Assembly (NCBI RefSeq): GCF_002915175.1
Contig: NZ_NXEJ01000013.1
Span: 180,413-230,309 of the forward strand
Source of the DNA: Agrobacterium rosae
Lineage (GTDB): Bacteria > Pseudomonadota > Alphaproteobacteria > Rhizobiales > Rhizobiaceae
DNA length: 49,897 nucleotides
Direction: 5' to 3'
The notes below the pieces were generated by a model, which saw nothing but the letters and a program-made list of their open reading frames with translations, had not been told where the DNA came from and searched no databases. This document shows, in pieces, positions 19,801 through 27,184 of this stretch; within the stretch, counting starts at the first letter, position 1; every line of letters starts with the position of its first letter. The translations under genes were made by a program, and so were the position numbers.

Positions 19801-21317
19801 TCGAAATAGGATGAAACAGCACTGGAAATATCCTCGGCGCTGTTACCTGCTGTTACAAACCGGTGTTTCAACAAAGAGCGATTACGGGTCGCAGAAATAA
19901 TGTTGGCTTTTTGTGCGGTGGATGATGCCGCAAATCGTGCGTCATATTCTTCCAGCAATGTATGAAGAGCTGATTGCGTATGCGCGGAAAGGATGAACGT
20001 TCCCGCCTCGTCTGCAACACTTGCCTCAGCAACAGATGGTGGGTCCGAGATGACCACGTGCACGTTTGTGCCACCGAACCCGAATGAGTTGACGCCAACC
20101 ATACGACGCTCAGCCCCTCGCTCAAGGGCTCGCCCAGCGCGGTTAACTTCGACATTTAGGTCATTGAAATCAATGTTCTGATTAAGAAGTTCTGCATGGA
20201 GAGACGCTGGTAAATAGTCGTTTTCCAACGACAACACCGCTTTTATCAGCCCAAGAATGCCTGAAGCGGGTTCCGCGTGTCCAATGTTGGACTTGATAGA
20301 ACCGATAAGCAGCGGTTGCGACCGTACTTGTCCCAGAACGGAACCGATGGCCCAGAGCTCGGCGGGATCGCCGACCTTTGTACCGGTTCCATGACCCTCG
20401 ATGAAAGCAAGCTGGCCCGGATCGATCCCGTTGTCGCTGTACACAGAGCGCAGGAGTTGCGCCTGAGCCTCACGTGACGGCAAAGATATACCATTCGTGC
20501 GCCCAGCCGAGTTCATTCCTGAGGCCACCAGCGTTGCACGACTTCGGCTTCCATCCCTCAGGGCGCGATCAGTACGTCGCAAGACGACGGCACCCGCACC
20601 TTCCGCACGGACGTAACCCTCACCATTGTCGCTATACGCCCGACATAGTCCTTCTGGAGAAAGCATACGGGCCTGCGAAAAGCCGATAAATGAGAAAGGA
20701 TGCAACAGCAGATTCACGCCACCGACGATAGCGGTGTCAATTTCATCGTCACGCAAAGCGCGTTCAGCTTGATGTAGCGCCACCAGCGAAGACGAACACG
20801 CGGTATCAATCGTCATGCTTGGTCCGTTCAGGCCAAGGCTATGCGAGATTCGGTTTGAAATAATAGAGAGCGTGTTGCCCGTCATGAAATGAGGACCACC
20901 AGAGGCTGGGTCCTCTATCTGAAGATTGCCATTGTCCAAGGAAGACGCACCAATGTACACGCCGACTCGTTCTCTTTGCAGCTCGGCCTGCGAAATGGAC
21001 GCATCTTCAAGCGCGCGCCAAACTGCCTGTAGCAGAATACGTTGCTGAGGATCCATGTAGGATGCTTCACGCGCGGAAATTCCGAATACAGCCGGATCGA
21101 AATCGTAAACGCCCGCCAAAATTCCTGCAGCGAACGTGTAGGCCTTGCCAGGCATCCCACGCGCTGGATGCCAGAAGCGGGCTTTCGACCAGCGCTCGTC
21201 CGGAATGGTACTGACGGCACAAATGCCCTGCCGCAAAAGCTCGAAGAGCTGATCAGCATCGCCTGCTGACGGCACCATGCAAGAACGGCCAAGAATCTCA
21301 TACGTCATACATATCAC
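13842..21317 (-). CDS. rkpA: Iterative type I polyketide/fatty acid synthase RkpA (KS-AT-DH-psiMT-ER-KR-ACP)
   Basis: 2491 aa. Domains in order, counted from the GTG at 21317: ketosynthase (1-430) with active Cys174 in DTACSSSL and histidines 309 (HGTGT) and 347 (NIGHAEP); acyltransferase with Ser617 in GHSVGEV and a YPFHHP block; dehydratase with His923 in HVVDGKSIMP and Asp1088 in DAAFHGL; a methyltransferase-like part around 1350-1560 whose SAM motif is degraded (IVEAGAVSMAFS); enoyl reductase (about 1755-2070) with HGAAGGVGLA; ketoreductase (about 2090-2290) with GGIGGFGLE and Tyr2243 in GNYVAAN; acyl carrier protein with Ser2412 in GLDSLMAM. This is the full reducing set, so it should make a saturated or mostly saturated chain. 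There is no thioesterase. An ATG at 21308 is an alternative start. It corresponds to S. meliloti rkpA of the KPS pathway. Confidence 0.95.
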   Translation of the reverse strand: MICMTYEILGRSCMVPSAGDADQLFELLRQGICAVSTIPDERWSKARFWHPARGMPGKAYTFAAGILAGVYDFDPAVFGISAREASYMDPQQRILLQAVWRALEDASISQAELQRERVGVYIGASSLDNGNLQIEDPASGGPHFMTGNTLSIISNRISHSLGLNGPSMTIDTACSSSLVALHQAERALRDDEIDTAIVGGVNLLLHPFSFIGFSQARMLSPEGLCRAYSDNGEGYVRAEGAGAVVLRRTDRALRDGSRSRATLVASGMNSAGRTNGISLPSREAQAQLLRSVYSDNGIDPGQLAFIEGHGTGTKVGDPAELWAIGSVLGQVRSQPLLIGSIKSNIGHAEPASGILGLIKAVLSLENDYLPASLHAELLNQNIDFNDLNVEVNRAGRALERGAERRMVGVNSFGFGGTNVHVVISDPPSVAEASVADEAGTFILSAHTQSALHTLLEEYDARFAASSTAQKANIISATRNRSLLKHRFVTAGNSAEDISSAVSSYFDKGHDTDFQVGEVPGKAVKTAFVYAGNGSQWAGMGIDAYRESGEFKTRFDHISQLFSARAGIDIAALLFADDLDQQLRDTRIAQPLLFAVQAALTDCLVSYGVKPDIVFGHSVGEVAAAYAAGILSAEDATTIVSIRSKHQHALAGMGTMAAVVMSEPSAVAFAQRHGLDNIKVAATNAHNSVTISGPVDEIRGFKAAAQATRNSVHILDINYPFHHPVIDGERAAFLEEVPLLTPQSGHVTFISTVTGAEIDGEELDANYWWRNVREPIAFETAVNVALEAGCNLFLEISPRPILSTYVAETAKKRSASAVVLPTLARPGLANGVDPVKRSALRGISHGAKVADTSGRSRGMSGIDLPPLPFENATYRPNMTSDAINVFGRDGADGPYTLLGWRTDPNASVWKNHIDALLFPDLAGHVVDGKSIMPGSAFIEIAVQAARAYYGTPEVEITNLEIFRPLELRDNRMAELSTRISPETGVIEIASREYMSDDGWTIHVTARSRRSVGLSRKTELNVVPLGKPQAISAVQAYETARSFGLDYAPCFQLLERAEVFGDRHIVVNLRRAASPVHPYLSYGMDPVSTDAAFHGLVALFGTLTGEIDGAPYIPVRFGAVRTASSGQPIVSAVIQIQRFSANSLKARIELLAEDGTLVAALDDCRFRRTWLRQHSTLDTVAFHYEAVARQQILSHTPSQAVAALPASLFAKATKAQADEATLLLDAAVQRACHDIALLIAGKDQTVFLSSLPGDTEFQCFLSSGLYTLEDAGIAQFVDTGWTIQPDSGLPPLSDLLNEIYRLFPERVAETVLINNAYRETLKRLAKGSHSEPDQSSSFLSDATLDHVRHHTALGRRREQLVIDAVNAALMDVFPGDGVTIVEAGAVSMAFSNRLADVCASKGARLVIVEPSDHLRRTLEIGFERNPSVDCLAPDDVSQLDRADVVVSASGSLYGHFRQHSGLKDVLRAAASSAGRVAIAETSSSALSDFVFGLTENWFSVSTTAEFPTGLFASTTQWEDLLKECGFGTPAVEQSDFAEGGLLLVQAATFTKATTGHVGASSFASVFEVTQKEGDNPVLSGDFSKTLLCPPDEARAAFDQVFAERLSYPLAVIFALSAGSAHSVGLQDAILTLSAFAEAARDHLRAHGSARVRLVVIATGGSPAASNLADPNSSGLWTFARVLQNEYEELDIFLLDAALSQVQTSNAVMSLLAYSGPEREWVCSARTGLLSVVRAVPSYVSDAARKTTTFEAATIQQQTSGRVDSIVWTQDKVPVPGADEIVVKVAATGLNFRDVMWSMGLLPEEALEDGFAGATIGMEMAGTVVAVGLAVTDLSIGDNVMGIGPKAFSTHMVVARDGVTKVPHGIDLAAAATVPVAFLTAYYAMVELGRIREGETILIHGAAGGVGLAALQIAKLKGAKVIATAGTVEKRRFLTLLGADHVFDSRSLAFVGNVLRVTDGEGVELVLNSLFAEAMERSFELVKPFGRFLELGKRDYYSDRKLALRPFRRNISYFGIDADQLLVKAPDLTRRIFADIGTLFSERKLTPLPYRAFNYDETSAAFRLMQNAGHIGKIVVRPPIRGQDQVQVFSHEALKLSSGVYLVVGGIGGFGLETAKWLVSRGATHIALSTRGGVADSETLDAIAAWKASGIKATVHACDVTVEASLESLLTELRSYGPVKGVVHAAMVLNDGLISNLDREKNRAVIDVKALGASNLDRLTRSDKLELFLLFSSATTMIGNPGQGNYVAANGYLEGLARERRGAGLPGLAIGFGAIGDTGFLARNSNVSDILSRRLGKTALKARGALGFVERVIVNDTGAVDQAAVMIAELDWSSAAALPITSQPLFSAIPRNAVGGSPGVDGEQIDLAALVAGKSNDEAHAILHGFLAGEIAAILKVAEDSVKADKVLKDIGLDSLMAMELGVGFQQKTGIDIPLSGMGDGATVGDIVQKLYEKVTANDNSDDTDDAVNGTSLVEQLTDKHTATVSERKIGHNG

Positions 21318-21486
21318 TTAATCTCTAAAGGCATGCCCGTATTTCTCCAAGAACGGGTTAGCCATCCACATGTGTATCTTAAACGCCACCACAGGCTCCG
21401 TTTAAGTTTAGCCCCTTAGACCCGGAAACAAAAAAGGTTAGCAAATTTCCTGCACATCACATACTCCTTCGAACCAGGATAGTTCC
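21318..21486. promoter_or_regulatory. Divergent promoter region between rkpA and the outer-membrane export gene
   Basis: This 169-base gap separates two divergent transcription units of the capsule locus (rkpA leftward, export lipoprotein rightward) and must hold both promoters. It is AT-richer than the flanking genes. I cannot assign -35/-10 boxes or an operator with confidence. An aggat lies seven bases before the ATG at 21487. Confidence 0.5.
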
Positions 21487-22785
21487 ATGCCAAACTTTCT
21501 GGTTGCAGAAAAGCTTTTTTATGGACTATCGGAGAGCACGCTAGCCATCTTTAACACTTTGTTGCTAATGGGTGGGTGCGTGCGAATTTTGCGTGACGGG
21601 GTGACTGTGAAGAAGGCTGGATTTTTATTGATTGGGCTTGGCTTAACCTCCTGCAACAATCTACCTGGTGACGGCCCCCTTGCATCTGACGTTTTGGAGC
21701 AATCCAGGCAGTCGATCAATCAACCTGGGTCACGACAGAATGTTGTGTTCGATATCGTTGATATCGACGTGAATTCGGCAACTCTCATTTCTGCCTTTGA
21801 TGGAAAATTGCTGCAAAGCAGGTTTGGGATAGGCGGTTCCGTCAAGCGTCCTGTCATTGGTATCGGCGACCAGCTCAAAATCACCATATTCGAGGCGGGA
21901 TCGGATGGATTGTTTTCCACAGGTGACTCCAAGCAAACGACATTGGACATCGTGGTTCAACCAGATGGAAAAGCCGCGATACCCTATGTCGGTCTCGTTT
22001 CTTTTGCCGGAAAGACACTAGAACAGGCCCGCCAAACAATCCTCGGTGCCTTGAAAAGCAAGGCCGTTGAACCGGACGTGATAATCAACAGTGCCGCAAC
22101 TGCATCCCGAAATGTTACTGTTTCTGGTGCTGTCAATAGTCCAGCTGTCGTCCCACTCAATCTCGTCGCAGAGACTATTATGGAAGTTATCGCCAAGGCG
22201 GGTGGCCCGAGCGCTCAACCCTATGAGAGCTACGTCACTTTAACACGACAGGGAAAGACTGGAACGGTTCTACTCAAAACCCTCCTTCAGAACCCGCGTG
22301 AAAATGTCTACCTCCAGCCAGGCGATCAGATTTTCGTGACGCGTGAACCACGAACCTTCACCGTCCTTGGTTCTGTCAAAAGCAATAGCCGCATCGAGTT
22401 TGGCGCTAATGACTTGAATCTGCTTGAAGCAGTAGCGCTGGCGGGCGGTGGCTCCTCTGAAACCAGTGATATGAAGGGCTATTTTGTATTCCGTTACGAG
22501 GAGCCTGACATCGTGATGGATCTCCTCGGCTCGCAGCGTTTCAATGAGCTGACAAAGAAAGGTATGCGCACTGATAAACTCGGGCGCTATCCAATCGTCT
22601 ATCGTTTCGACATGACAAGAGCGGGCAGTATGCTCACTGGTCAAAACTTCGATATCAAGGCGCGAGACGTTATTTATGCGTCACGTCATCCATCCGTTGA
22701 TTTTACCCGATTCGTTACCATCATCGGGCAACCTATCAGCATTGTTTCAGGCGGTGCTGGCGTCTACAACAACTTCAACAATTGA
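21487..22785 (+). CDS. Polysaccharide export outer-membrane lipoprotein (KpsD/Wza type)
   Basis: Outer-membrane translocon component for capsule export. A lipoprotein signal is clear: VKKAGFLLIGLGLTSC, with the lipobox LTSC at residues 53-56 of the longest frame. The mature part has a Poly_export domain (VIGIGDQLKITIFEAGSDGLFS, then VVQPDGKAAIPYVGLVSFAGKTLEQAR) and SLBB-type repeats (VTVSGAVNSPAVVPL, FTVLGSVKSNSRIEF with LLEAVALAGGG). The ATG at 21487 has an aggat seven bases upstream but gives an unusually long 40-residue lead before the signal peptide. GTG codons at 21601 and 21607 would give a normal lipoprotein. It is transcribed away from rkpA and should pair with the KpsE-like adaptors. 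Confidence 0.88.
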   Translation: MPNFLVAEKLFYGLSESTLAIFNTLLLMGGCVRILRDGVTVKKAGFLLIGLGLTSCNNLPGDGPLASDVLEQSRQSINQPGSRQNVVFDIVDIDVNSATLISAFDGKLLQSRFGIGGSVKRPVIGIGDQLKITIFEAGSDGLFSTGDSKQTTLDIVVQPDGKAAIPYVGLVSFAGKTLEQARQTILGALKSKAVEPDVIINSAATASRNVTVSGAVNSPAVVPLNLVAETIMEVIAKAGGPSAQPYESYVTLTRQGKTGTVLLKTLLQNPRENVYLQPGDQIFVTREPRTFTVLGSVKSNSRIEFGANDLNLLEAVALAGGGSSETSDMKGYFVFRYEEPDIVMDLLGSQRFNELTKKGMRTDKLGRYPIVYRFDMTRAGSMLTGQNFDIKARDVIYASRHPSVDFTRFVTIIGQPISIVSGGAGVYNNFNN

Positions 22786-22817
22786 GTTTGGCAGCGCAAG
22801 GGCGTCTGGGCTCTTAA

Positions 22818-23084
22818 TCAGCCACGAAGGCCAAACCAACTGCGGATGGTCTGAATGATGTATCGACGTATTGAAAAAGGTTGTACGCCAATTTTGCTGT
22901 AACCGGCCGACGTTAGGTAGAAGTGCTTTATCCCTTCTCGTTCCCGATAGCGCATGTATCCCATGTTGAGGGCGACCACGATGGCAGGTGTCATTGTGGA
23001 TTCCCATGAGATATCCCCGGCAGGTACGTCCTCCGCACCGGCCTCAAACAGTCGCATCAAAACATCTTTCAGATCTTCACCCAC
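22818..23084 (-). CDS. Small protein of unknown function, possible winged-helix-like
   Basis: 88-aa frame starting with GTG (an internal ATG is at residue 10). Sequence features are a helix-rich start with DVLMRLFEAGA, then ITPAIVVALN-like segment (MTPAIVVALNMGYMRYR) and FYLTSAGYSKIG, where the LT-x-x-G pattern resembles the beta-wing of winged-helix proteins. It is oriented opposite to its two neighbours, within the capsule locus between the export lipoprotein and a glycosyltransferase. No clear ribosome site precedes the GTG. The amino-acid composition looks protein-like rather than random, but I cannot name a family. It could be a small regulator of the locus or a non-gene. Confidence 0.45.
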   Translation of the reverse strand: MGEDLKDVLMRLFEAGAEDVPAGDISWESTMTPAIVVALNMGYMRYREREGIKHFYLTSAGYSKIGVQPFSIRRYIIQTIRSWFGLRG

Positions 23085-23275
23085 TGCGACAGGGTACAGA
23101 AACTGAACGTTGAGTGAAAGCCGAATGTTCGTATCTTACGAAGTGACATCGTTTCCGTGTTCTGCGAGTGAAATCCTGTGCTTCGCAGTTGTTTTCTCTT
23201 AAAGAACCACAGGCTGCCAATCCCGTGCAGCAGCATATTGTCGCAGAATGACGACAGGCATAGGGTTGAGGTGGG

Positions 23276-25195
23276 ATGACTGACGACATGGCAGCAGCCG
23301 AAAACAAGTGGCAGAGAGCGAAGAGCGCAGCCCTCCATGCATTTTCTGACCGCCCTGTTGCAATACGCATCATCGCAAAACCACACCCGACCAGACGAGT
23401 CTGCATTATTCACCTCCACAGAACTGACCGTGTTCCTGGAATTCTCGTCCGATCGTTGCTAATGGATAAGGCGGGAAAGGGCATGTTCTACGGATGGATG
23501 CCGGTCGGCTTGGAGGCGATTTCGCTCGATTTGAAAAACGAGCGGGGTGAGACGGAGCCTGTGCAATTCACGGTCCGTGGTTTAACGCTCTTGGAGATGG
23601 TCGCGCGGATCGTCGTTCATGACCCGAAGGCGACGGTTCAACTGCTTCGCCTGCTGGCAGTTGGGAATATAAGGGGTTTTCAGTTTCGAGTGGTGCGACT
23701 GTGTGACGGCTTGAATGAACCGAGCTACGCAGATTGGAGGAGCGTTCACAGGTATGCGCGCCCCTCTGTGCCACACCAAGATACCAGTCTGGTTGTGCCA
23801 GAGGTCCTTGTTTCGATCGTCGGCGATCCTACGCTTGCGACAGCAACCAGACATTCGCTCAGTTTGCAAAGCTATCGACATCTGACGGAGGTCGCCGTCT
23901 CACAGCTGACGTCCGATCGGGATATGCGCGCGTCGGGTAAAATATGGATCTGTCTGCCTGCCGGTTTCACGCTTGACGAGGATGCCGTGGAAAGCCTCAC
24001 GCGTCCCTTGATCGATAACTCCGACATCGTCGGTGCTTACTGCGACGAGGACAGAATAGACGGGAATGGGCGGCTGGTTGAGCCGTTTTTCAAACCCGCG
24101 TGGAACGCACCTCTTGCGAAGTCAGGTTGGCTGGCACCGGATGGGGCTGCCATTCGGCTTTCCAGCCTGTCGGACATCGGAAGCCTGGGCACTACGTCAG
24201 CGGGTGATCTTTTGCTCGCCGCGGCCCGTCATGGCGACATTGCGCATGTGCCTGTCCCACTGTTGCATCGACCGGCGAAAAGACTGCCCGCTAGCGTTGA
24301 AAAGCCGGGTTTGAACAAAGGCCCCTTGCGAGTAAGCGTCGTCATTCCGACACGCGACCGGGCCGACCTACTCTCGGTCTGCCTCGAGGGTCTCTTTGCC
24401 AAAACGACCTGTGATGAATTGGATGTGATCGTGATCGACAATGACAGCCGGGAACAAGCGACACTTGACCTGTTTTCTGGGTATGGATCACGAATACGCA
24501 AGATTACGATGCCTGGTGCCTTCAATTTCGCGAAGGCATGCAATCTCGGCGTCGCTCAAGCCCGGCACGAGTTGATCCTGTTGTTGAACAATGACGTTAC
24601 CCCGCTGCATCGCGAGTGGCTGCAACGCATGGCGGTCGAGCTGGAAGACGATTGTGTCGGGGCCTGCGGCCCTCTCCTTCTCTTTCCAGATGGTTTTACC
24701 CAGCATGCCGGCGTTACCATAGGCGCTGGTTCAGTGGCACGTCATAGCTTCCACTTCCGTCATCCCTCAGCCAACGAGGACGAGCAACTGATATCTCAAA
24801 GACGTGAGATCAGCGCCGTGACCGCGGCATGTCTTTTGACGCGAAAAATTCTGTGGAGTGACGTCGGCGGCATGAATGAAGAAAATCTGGCGGTAGCATT
24901 CAACGACGTCGACTACTGCCTGAAAGTTCGTGAAAGTGGAAACAAGATCATCTGGACGCCGCACGCCCGGCTTACTCACCTTGAATCGGTGTCTCGAAAA
25001 GCCGATGATACACCTGAGAAACTGAGGCGCTTCGCAAAAGAAGAAAAATACATGCATGAGCGCTGGGGAAAGGTGTTGTTGAACGACCCCTATTATAATC
25101 CGAACCTGTCACTTTCTGCGGGAGATTTTGTGTTGGATGCGTTGCCAAGGGACTTGTCTCCCCGTCTGGCAGATGCTGCCAGGCAAGCAAACTGA
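23276..25195 (+). CDS. Two-domain family 2 glycosyltransferase with a degenerate first domain
   Basis: 639 aa. The C-terminal GT-A domain starts near residue 350 with LRVSVVIPTRDRADLLSVCL, followed by VIVIDNDSRE, AFNFAKACNLGVAQA, and LLLNNDVTPLHREWL, the NND metal site. It then has AACLLTRKILWSDVGGMNE and FNDVDYCLKVRESG. A preceding region, residues about 165-290, is a second, GT2-like domain recognisable by GAYCDEDRIDGNGRLVEPFFKPAWN, the SDED-x-ID signature, but the D-x-D strand reads WICLPAGFTLDED, so the first metal site appears lost. The start ATG is preceded by gaggtggg. The stop overlaps the next ATG (ATGA). It likely adds a sugar to the capsule chain. Confidence 0.85.
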   Translation: MTDDMAAAENKWQRAKSAALHAFSDRPVAIRIIAKPHPTRRVCIIHLHRTDRVPGILVRSLLMDKAGKGMFYGWMPVGLEAISLDLKNERGETEPVQFTVRGLTLLEMVARIVVHDPKATVQLLRLLAVGNIRGFQFRVVRLCDGLNEPSYADWRSVHRYARPSVPHQDTSLVVPEVLVSIVGDPTLATATRHSLSLQSYRHLTEVAVSQLTSDRDMRASGKIWICLPAGFTLDEDAVESLTRPLIDNSDIVGAYCDEDRIDGNGRLVEPFFKPAWNAPLAKSGWLAPDGAAIRLSSLSDIGSLGTTSAGDLLLAAARHGDIAHVPVPLLHRPAKRLPASVEKPGLNKGPLRVSVVIPTRDRADLLSVCLEGLFAKTTCDELDVIVIDNDSREQATLDLFSGYGSRIRKITMPGAFNFAKACNLGVAQARHELILLLNNDVTPLHREWLQRMAVELEDDCVGACGPLLLFPDGFTQHAGVTIGAGSVARHSFHFRHPSANEDEQLISQRREISAVTAACLLTRKILWSDVGGMNEENLAVAFNDVDYCLKVRESGNKIIWTPHARLTHLESVSRKADDTPEKLRRFAKEEKYMHERWGKVLLNDPYYNPNLSLSAGDFVLDALPRDLSPRLADAARQAN

Positions 25196-26256
25196 TGACT
25201 CACACTGAACCAATGCGGTCTTATTTCGCAAATCTTCTGCCGCAACCGCGCCTGCGCGCCGGTGGCAACAATGCTCCGCGCAAGGAGATCAAGAGGGTCA
25301 TCCTCTTTGGCCGCCACCCCAATCCAACAGCCGATTATTATTTCTCGGCCCGTCTGTCGTCAGCCTATGGGTCGGACTTTCATCTTGCCGATATCAGAAA
25401 CGTGGATTTCAAAAAAATTGATCCAGACGGCGCTTTTGTCATTGTCTGCAGATACGCTTCGTCCCGGGTCCTCGACTGGATATCAGAGCATCAAGAGAAA
25501 TTGGCCGGCGTCGGTTTGTTTTTGGACGACAATATCCCTGCCATTATCACCGGAGAGGATGCGAGCATAGCCTATCGCCTCTTCCTGTTTTACCGGGCAC
25601 TTTTGCCGCTCCGGCGGTTAAACCGGCATCTTGACACTGTTTGGGTCTCTACACCCAAGCTTGCCGCGTGCCTTGCTGATGTCGAAGCGGTAATTCTGCC
25701 CCCCTCACCTCCAGAAAACCTTTGGAGGACGACGCGTTCCAGTGATGCCGGACAAGACATTCTGATTGCTTACCACGCCACCTCTGTCCACTATTCAGAG
25801 CATCTTTTCCTGCGTCCCGTGATTGCCGATGTTCTGGCACGACGACCCCAGGCGAAATTCGAAGTATTTGCAGGCAAAATGGCTGCGCGTATCTGGGAGG
25901 GTATGGAAAGGACTGTTGTGCGGACGCCAACATCTTGGAGCGAATATGTTGAAGAAACGATAGAACGACGGATCGACATCATGCTCGTTCCATTGACACC
26001 CTCTCTTGTTAACGATTGCCGGGCACCAACAAAAAGGATCGATGTTGCGAGAACTGGAGCGGCTGGCGTTTTTTCCGCCTGTGAGGCCTATGGGTTCCCA
26101 GATGGAGGTGACGAAATCCTTTTGCCAAACGATCCTAAGGCATGGGTTGAGGCAATTATCTCGCTCCTGGATAGACCAGACTTGCGGACCGAGACAGCAA
26201 TGGCAACCCGCAATCTTGTCGAGGCCATGGTTCCCACCTCTCTCTGGAAAACCTAA
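25195..26256 (+). CDS. Probable GT-B type glycosyltransferase of the capsule locus
   Basis: 353 aa, coupled to the upstream glycosyltransferase through an ATGA overlap. The layout fits a GT-B enzyme: an N-terminal Rossmann-like half (RVILFGRHPNPTADYYFSAR, then FVIVCRYASSRVLDW and GVGLFLDDNIPAI), a linker with VWVSTPKLAACL, and a second half with IAYHATSVHYSEHLFLRPVI and FEVFAGKMAARIW. The stretch DIMLVPLTPSLVNDCRAPTKRIDVARTG resembles the donor-binding end of family 1/4 enzymes (acidic residue then a helix with K-x-x-D). The family assignment is by layout and not by strong motifs. It is the last gene of the plus-strand capsule unit. Confidence 0.6.
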   Translation: MTHTEPMRSYFANLLPQPRLRAGGNNAPRKEIKRVILFGRHPNPTADYYFSARLSSAYGSDFHLADIRNVDFKKIDPDGAFVIVCRYASSRVLDWISEHQEKLAGVGLFLDDNIPAIITGEDASIAYRLFLFYRALLPLRRLNRHLDTVWVSTPKLAACLADVEAVILPPSPPENLWRTTRSSDAGQDILIAYHATSVHYSEHLFLRPVIADVLARRPQAKFEVFAGKMAARIWEGMERTVVRTPTSWSEYVEETIERRIDIMLVPLTPSLVNDCRAPTKRIDVARTGAAGVFSACEAYGFPDGGDEILLPNDPKAWVEAIISLLDRPDLRTETAMATRNLVEAMVPTSLWKT

Positions 26257-26467
26257 AAATCTTCCGACACACACAGGTTACAAGGCTTGCGGTTGGGTCA
26301 GTCAAAACACCGCAATTTGCTTCTTCTAACTCGCTTGCATCGACTTGACTGACGAAGCATCAATGGTTCGCTCCCTAGCAGGCCGTTACTGAGAAAAACC
26401 TCGTCTTTTTTTGCGCGTGGGCTCACGACGACGCCGACAAACCCTATTTTTGTATCCGACATGGTCA
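26257..26467. other. Intergenic stretch between capsule locus and gene-remnant zone
   Basis: 211 bases without a recognisable gene, promoter or terminator hairpin. It separates the last capsule glycosyltransferase from a truncated flagellin and so marks the right edge of the capsule locus. Confidence 0.4.
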
Positions 26468-26806
26468 ATGACAAGCATTCTCACAAACACCTCCGCAGCA
26501 ACGGCGCTGCAAACGTTGCGGACAGTCTCCGGCGCACTGGAGAAGACCCGTGCCGAGACCTCTTCAGGCTTCCGCGTTGAGGCTGCATCAGACGGCGTTG
26601 CTTATCGGTCGATCGCGACCACCATGCGCTCGGACAGCAAAGCGCTCTCCGCTGTACACGACGCCTTCGGTCTCACCGCTGCAAATGTCGATGTGGCTTA
26701 TACGGGAATGGAGGGTGCCGTTGATCTCGTGTCAGAGTTCAAGGCCGCATTGGTGTTGGCCAAGGAACCTTCTGTCGACAGGGAAAAGATCGACGCGCGT
26801 CTGGCC
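26468..26806 (+). pseudogene. Truncated flagellin (N-terminal fragment)
   Basis: From the ATG at 26468 the frame reads MTSILTNTSAATALQTLR and onward through SSGFRVEAASDGVAYRSIAT, TMRSDSKALSAVHDAFGL and VDVAYTGMEGAVDLV. This is the conserved D0/D1 N-terminal helix of rhizobial flagellins, the structural subunit of the flagellar filament. Homology stops after about 113 residues, near VDREKIDARLAGA, where complete flagellins continue for a further 200 or more residues including the C-terminal helix. The frame then runs into unrelated sequence that is, in another frame, a 3'-5' exonuclease. It cannot form a filament. No clear ribosome site is present. Confidence 0.8.
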
Positions 26807-27184
26807 GGAGCTTCCGCGGTTTTCCAACCAGATGCTGCGTTATCAACGAATGCCAACAGGACTGGTACACGAAATCGGCCTGCCAGCGCATCGGGCGATG
26901 CCTGACGCCTACGTTACGGCTCATCATCTCCGCGACATGTTGAACCAAACCTCGCTTGAGGATTGCCTGGCATGGAGCAGCGAACCCGGCCTTCTGCCAC
27001 GCGTACCTGCCGGACCAGATCGAGGAAAACCCTGGATCGCATTAGCCTCGAAGCTCTTAATGCGTTTATCGCAGATAGGGATGTGGACGTGCGCCTCAGC
27101 GCACAGACTGAACTGGCCCGTCGGAATGACGACAAGCCATCTCAGGATGCGGAACCAGCGCAACGGACGCTTGGATTCGAATGA
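26806..27184 (+). pseudogene. 3' fragment of a 3'-5' exonuclease gene, frameshifted
   Basis: Immediately after the flagellin fragment, a different frame gives PRFSNQMLRYQRM and GLPAHRAMPDAYVTAHHLRD, the C-terminal third of DEDD-type exonucleases (the exonuclease III motif HRAMPDAYVT contains the histidine and aspartate of the active site). It continues with SSEPGLLPRVPAGPDRGK, the small C-terminal domain found in these rhizobial proteins. Near base 27028 a single-base shift moves the reading to the next frame, which resumes with DRISLEALNAFIADRDVDVR and ends at 27184. The N-terminal motifs with the first catalytic acids are missing, so the gene is dead. Its stop overlaps the next gene's start by four bases, as in intact loci. 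Confidence 0.72.
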
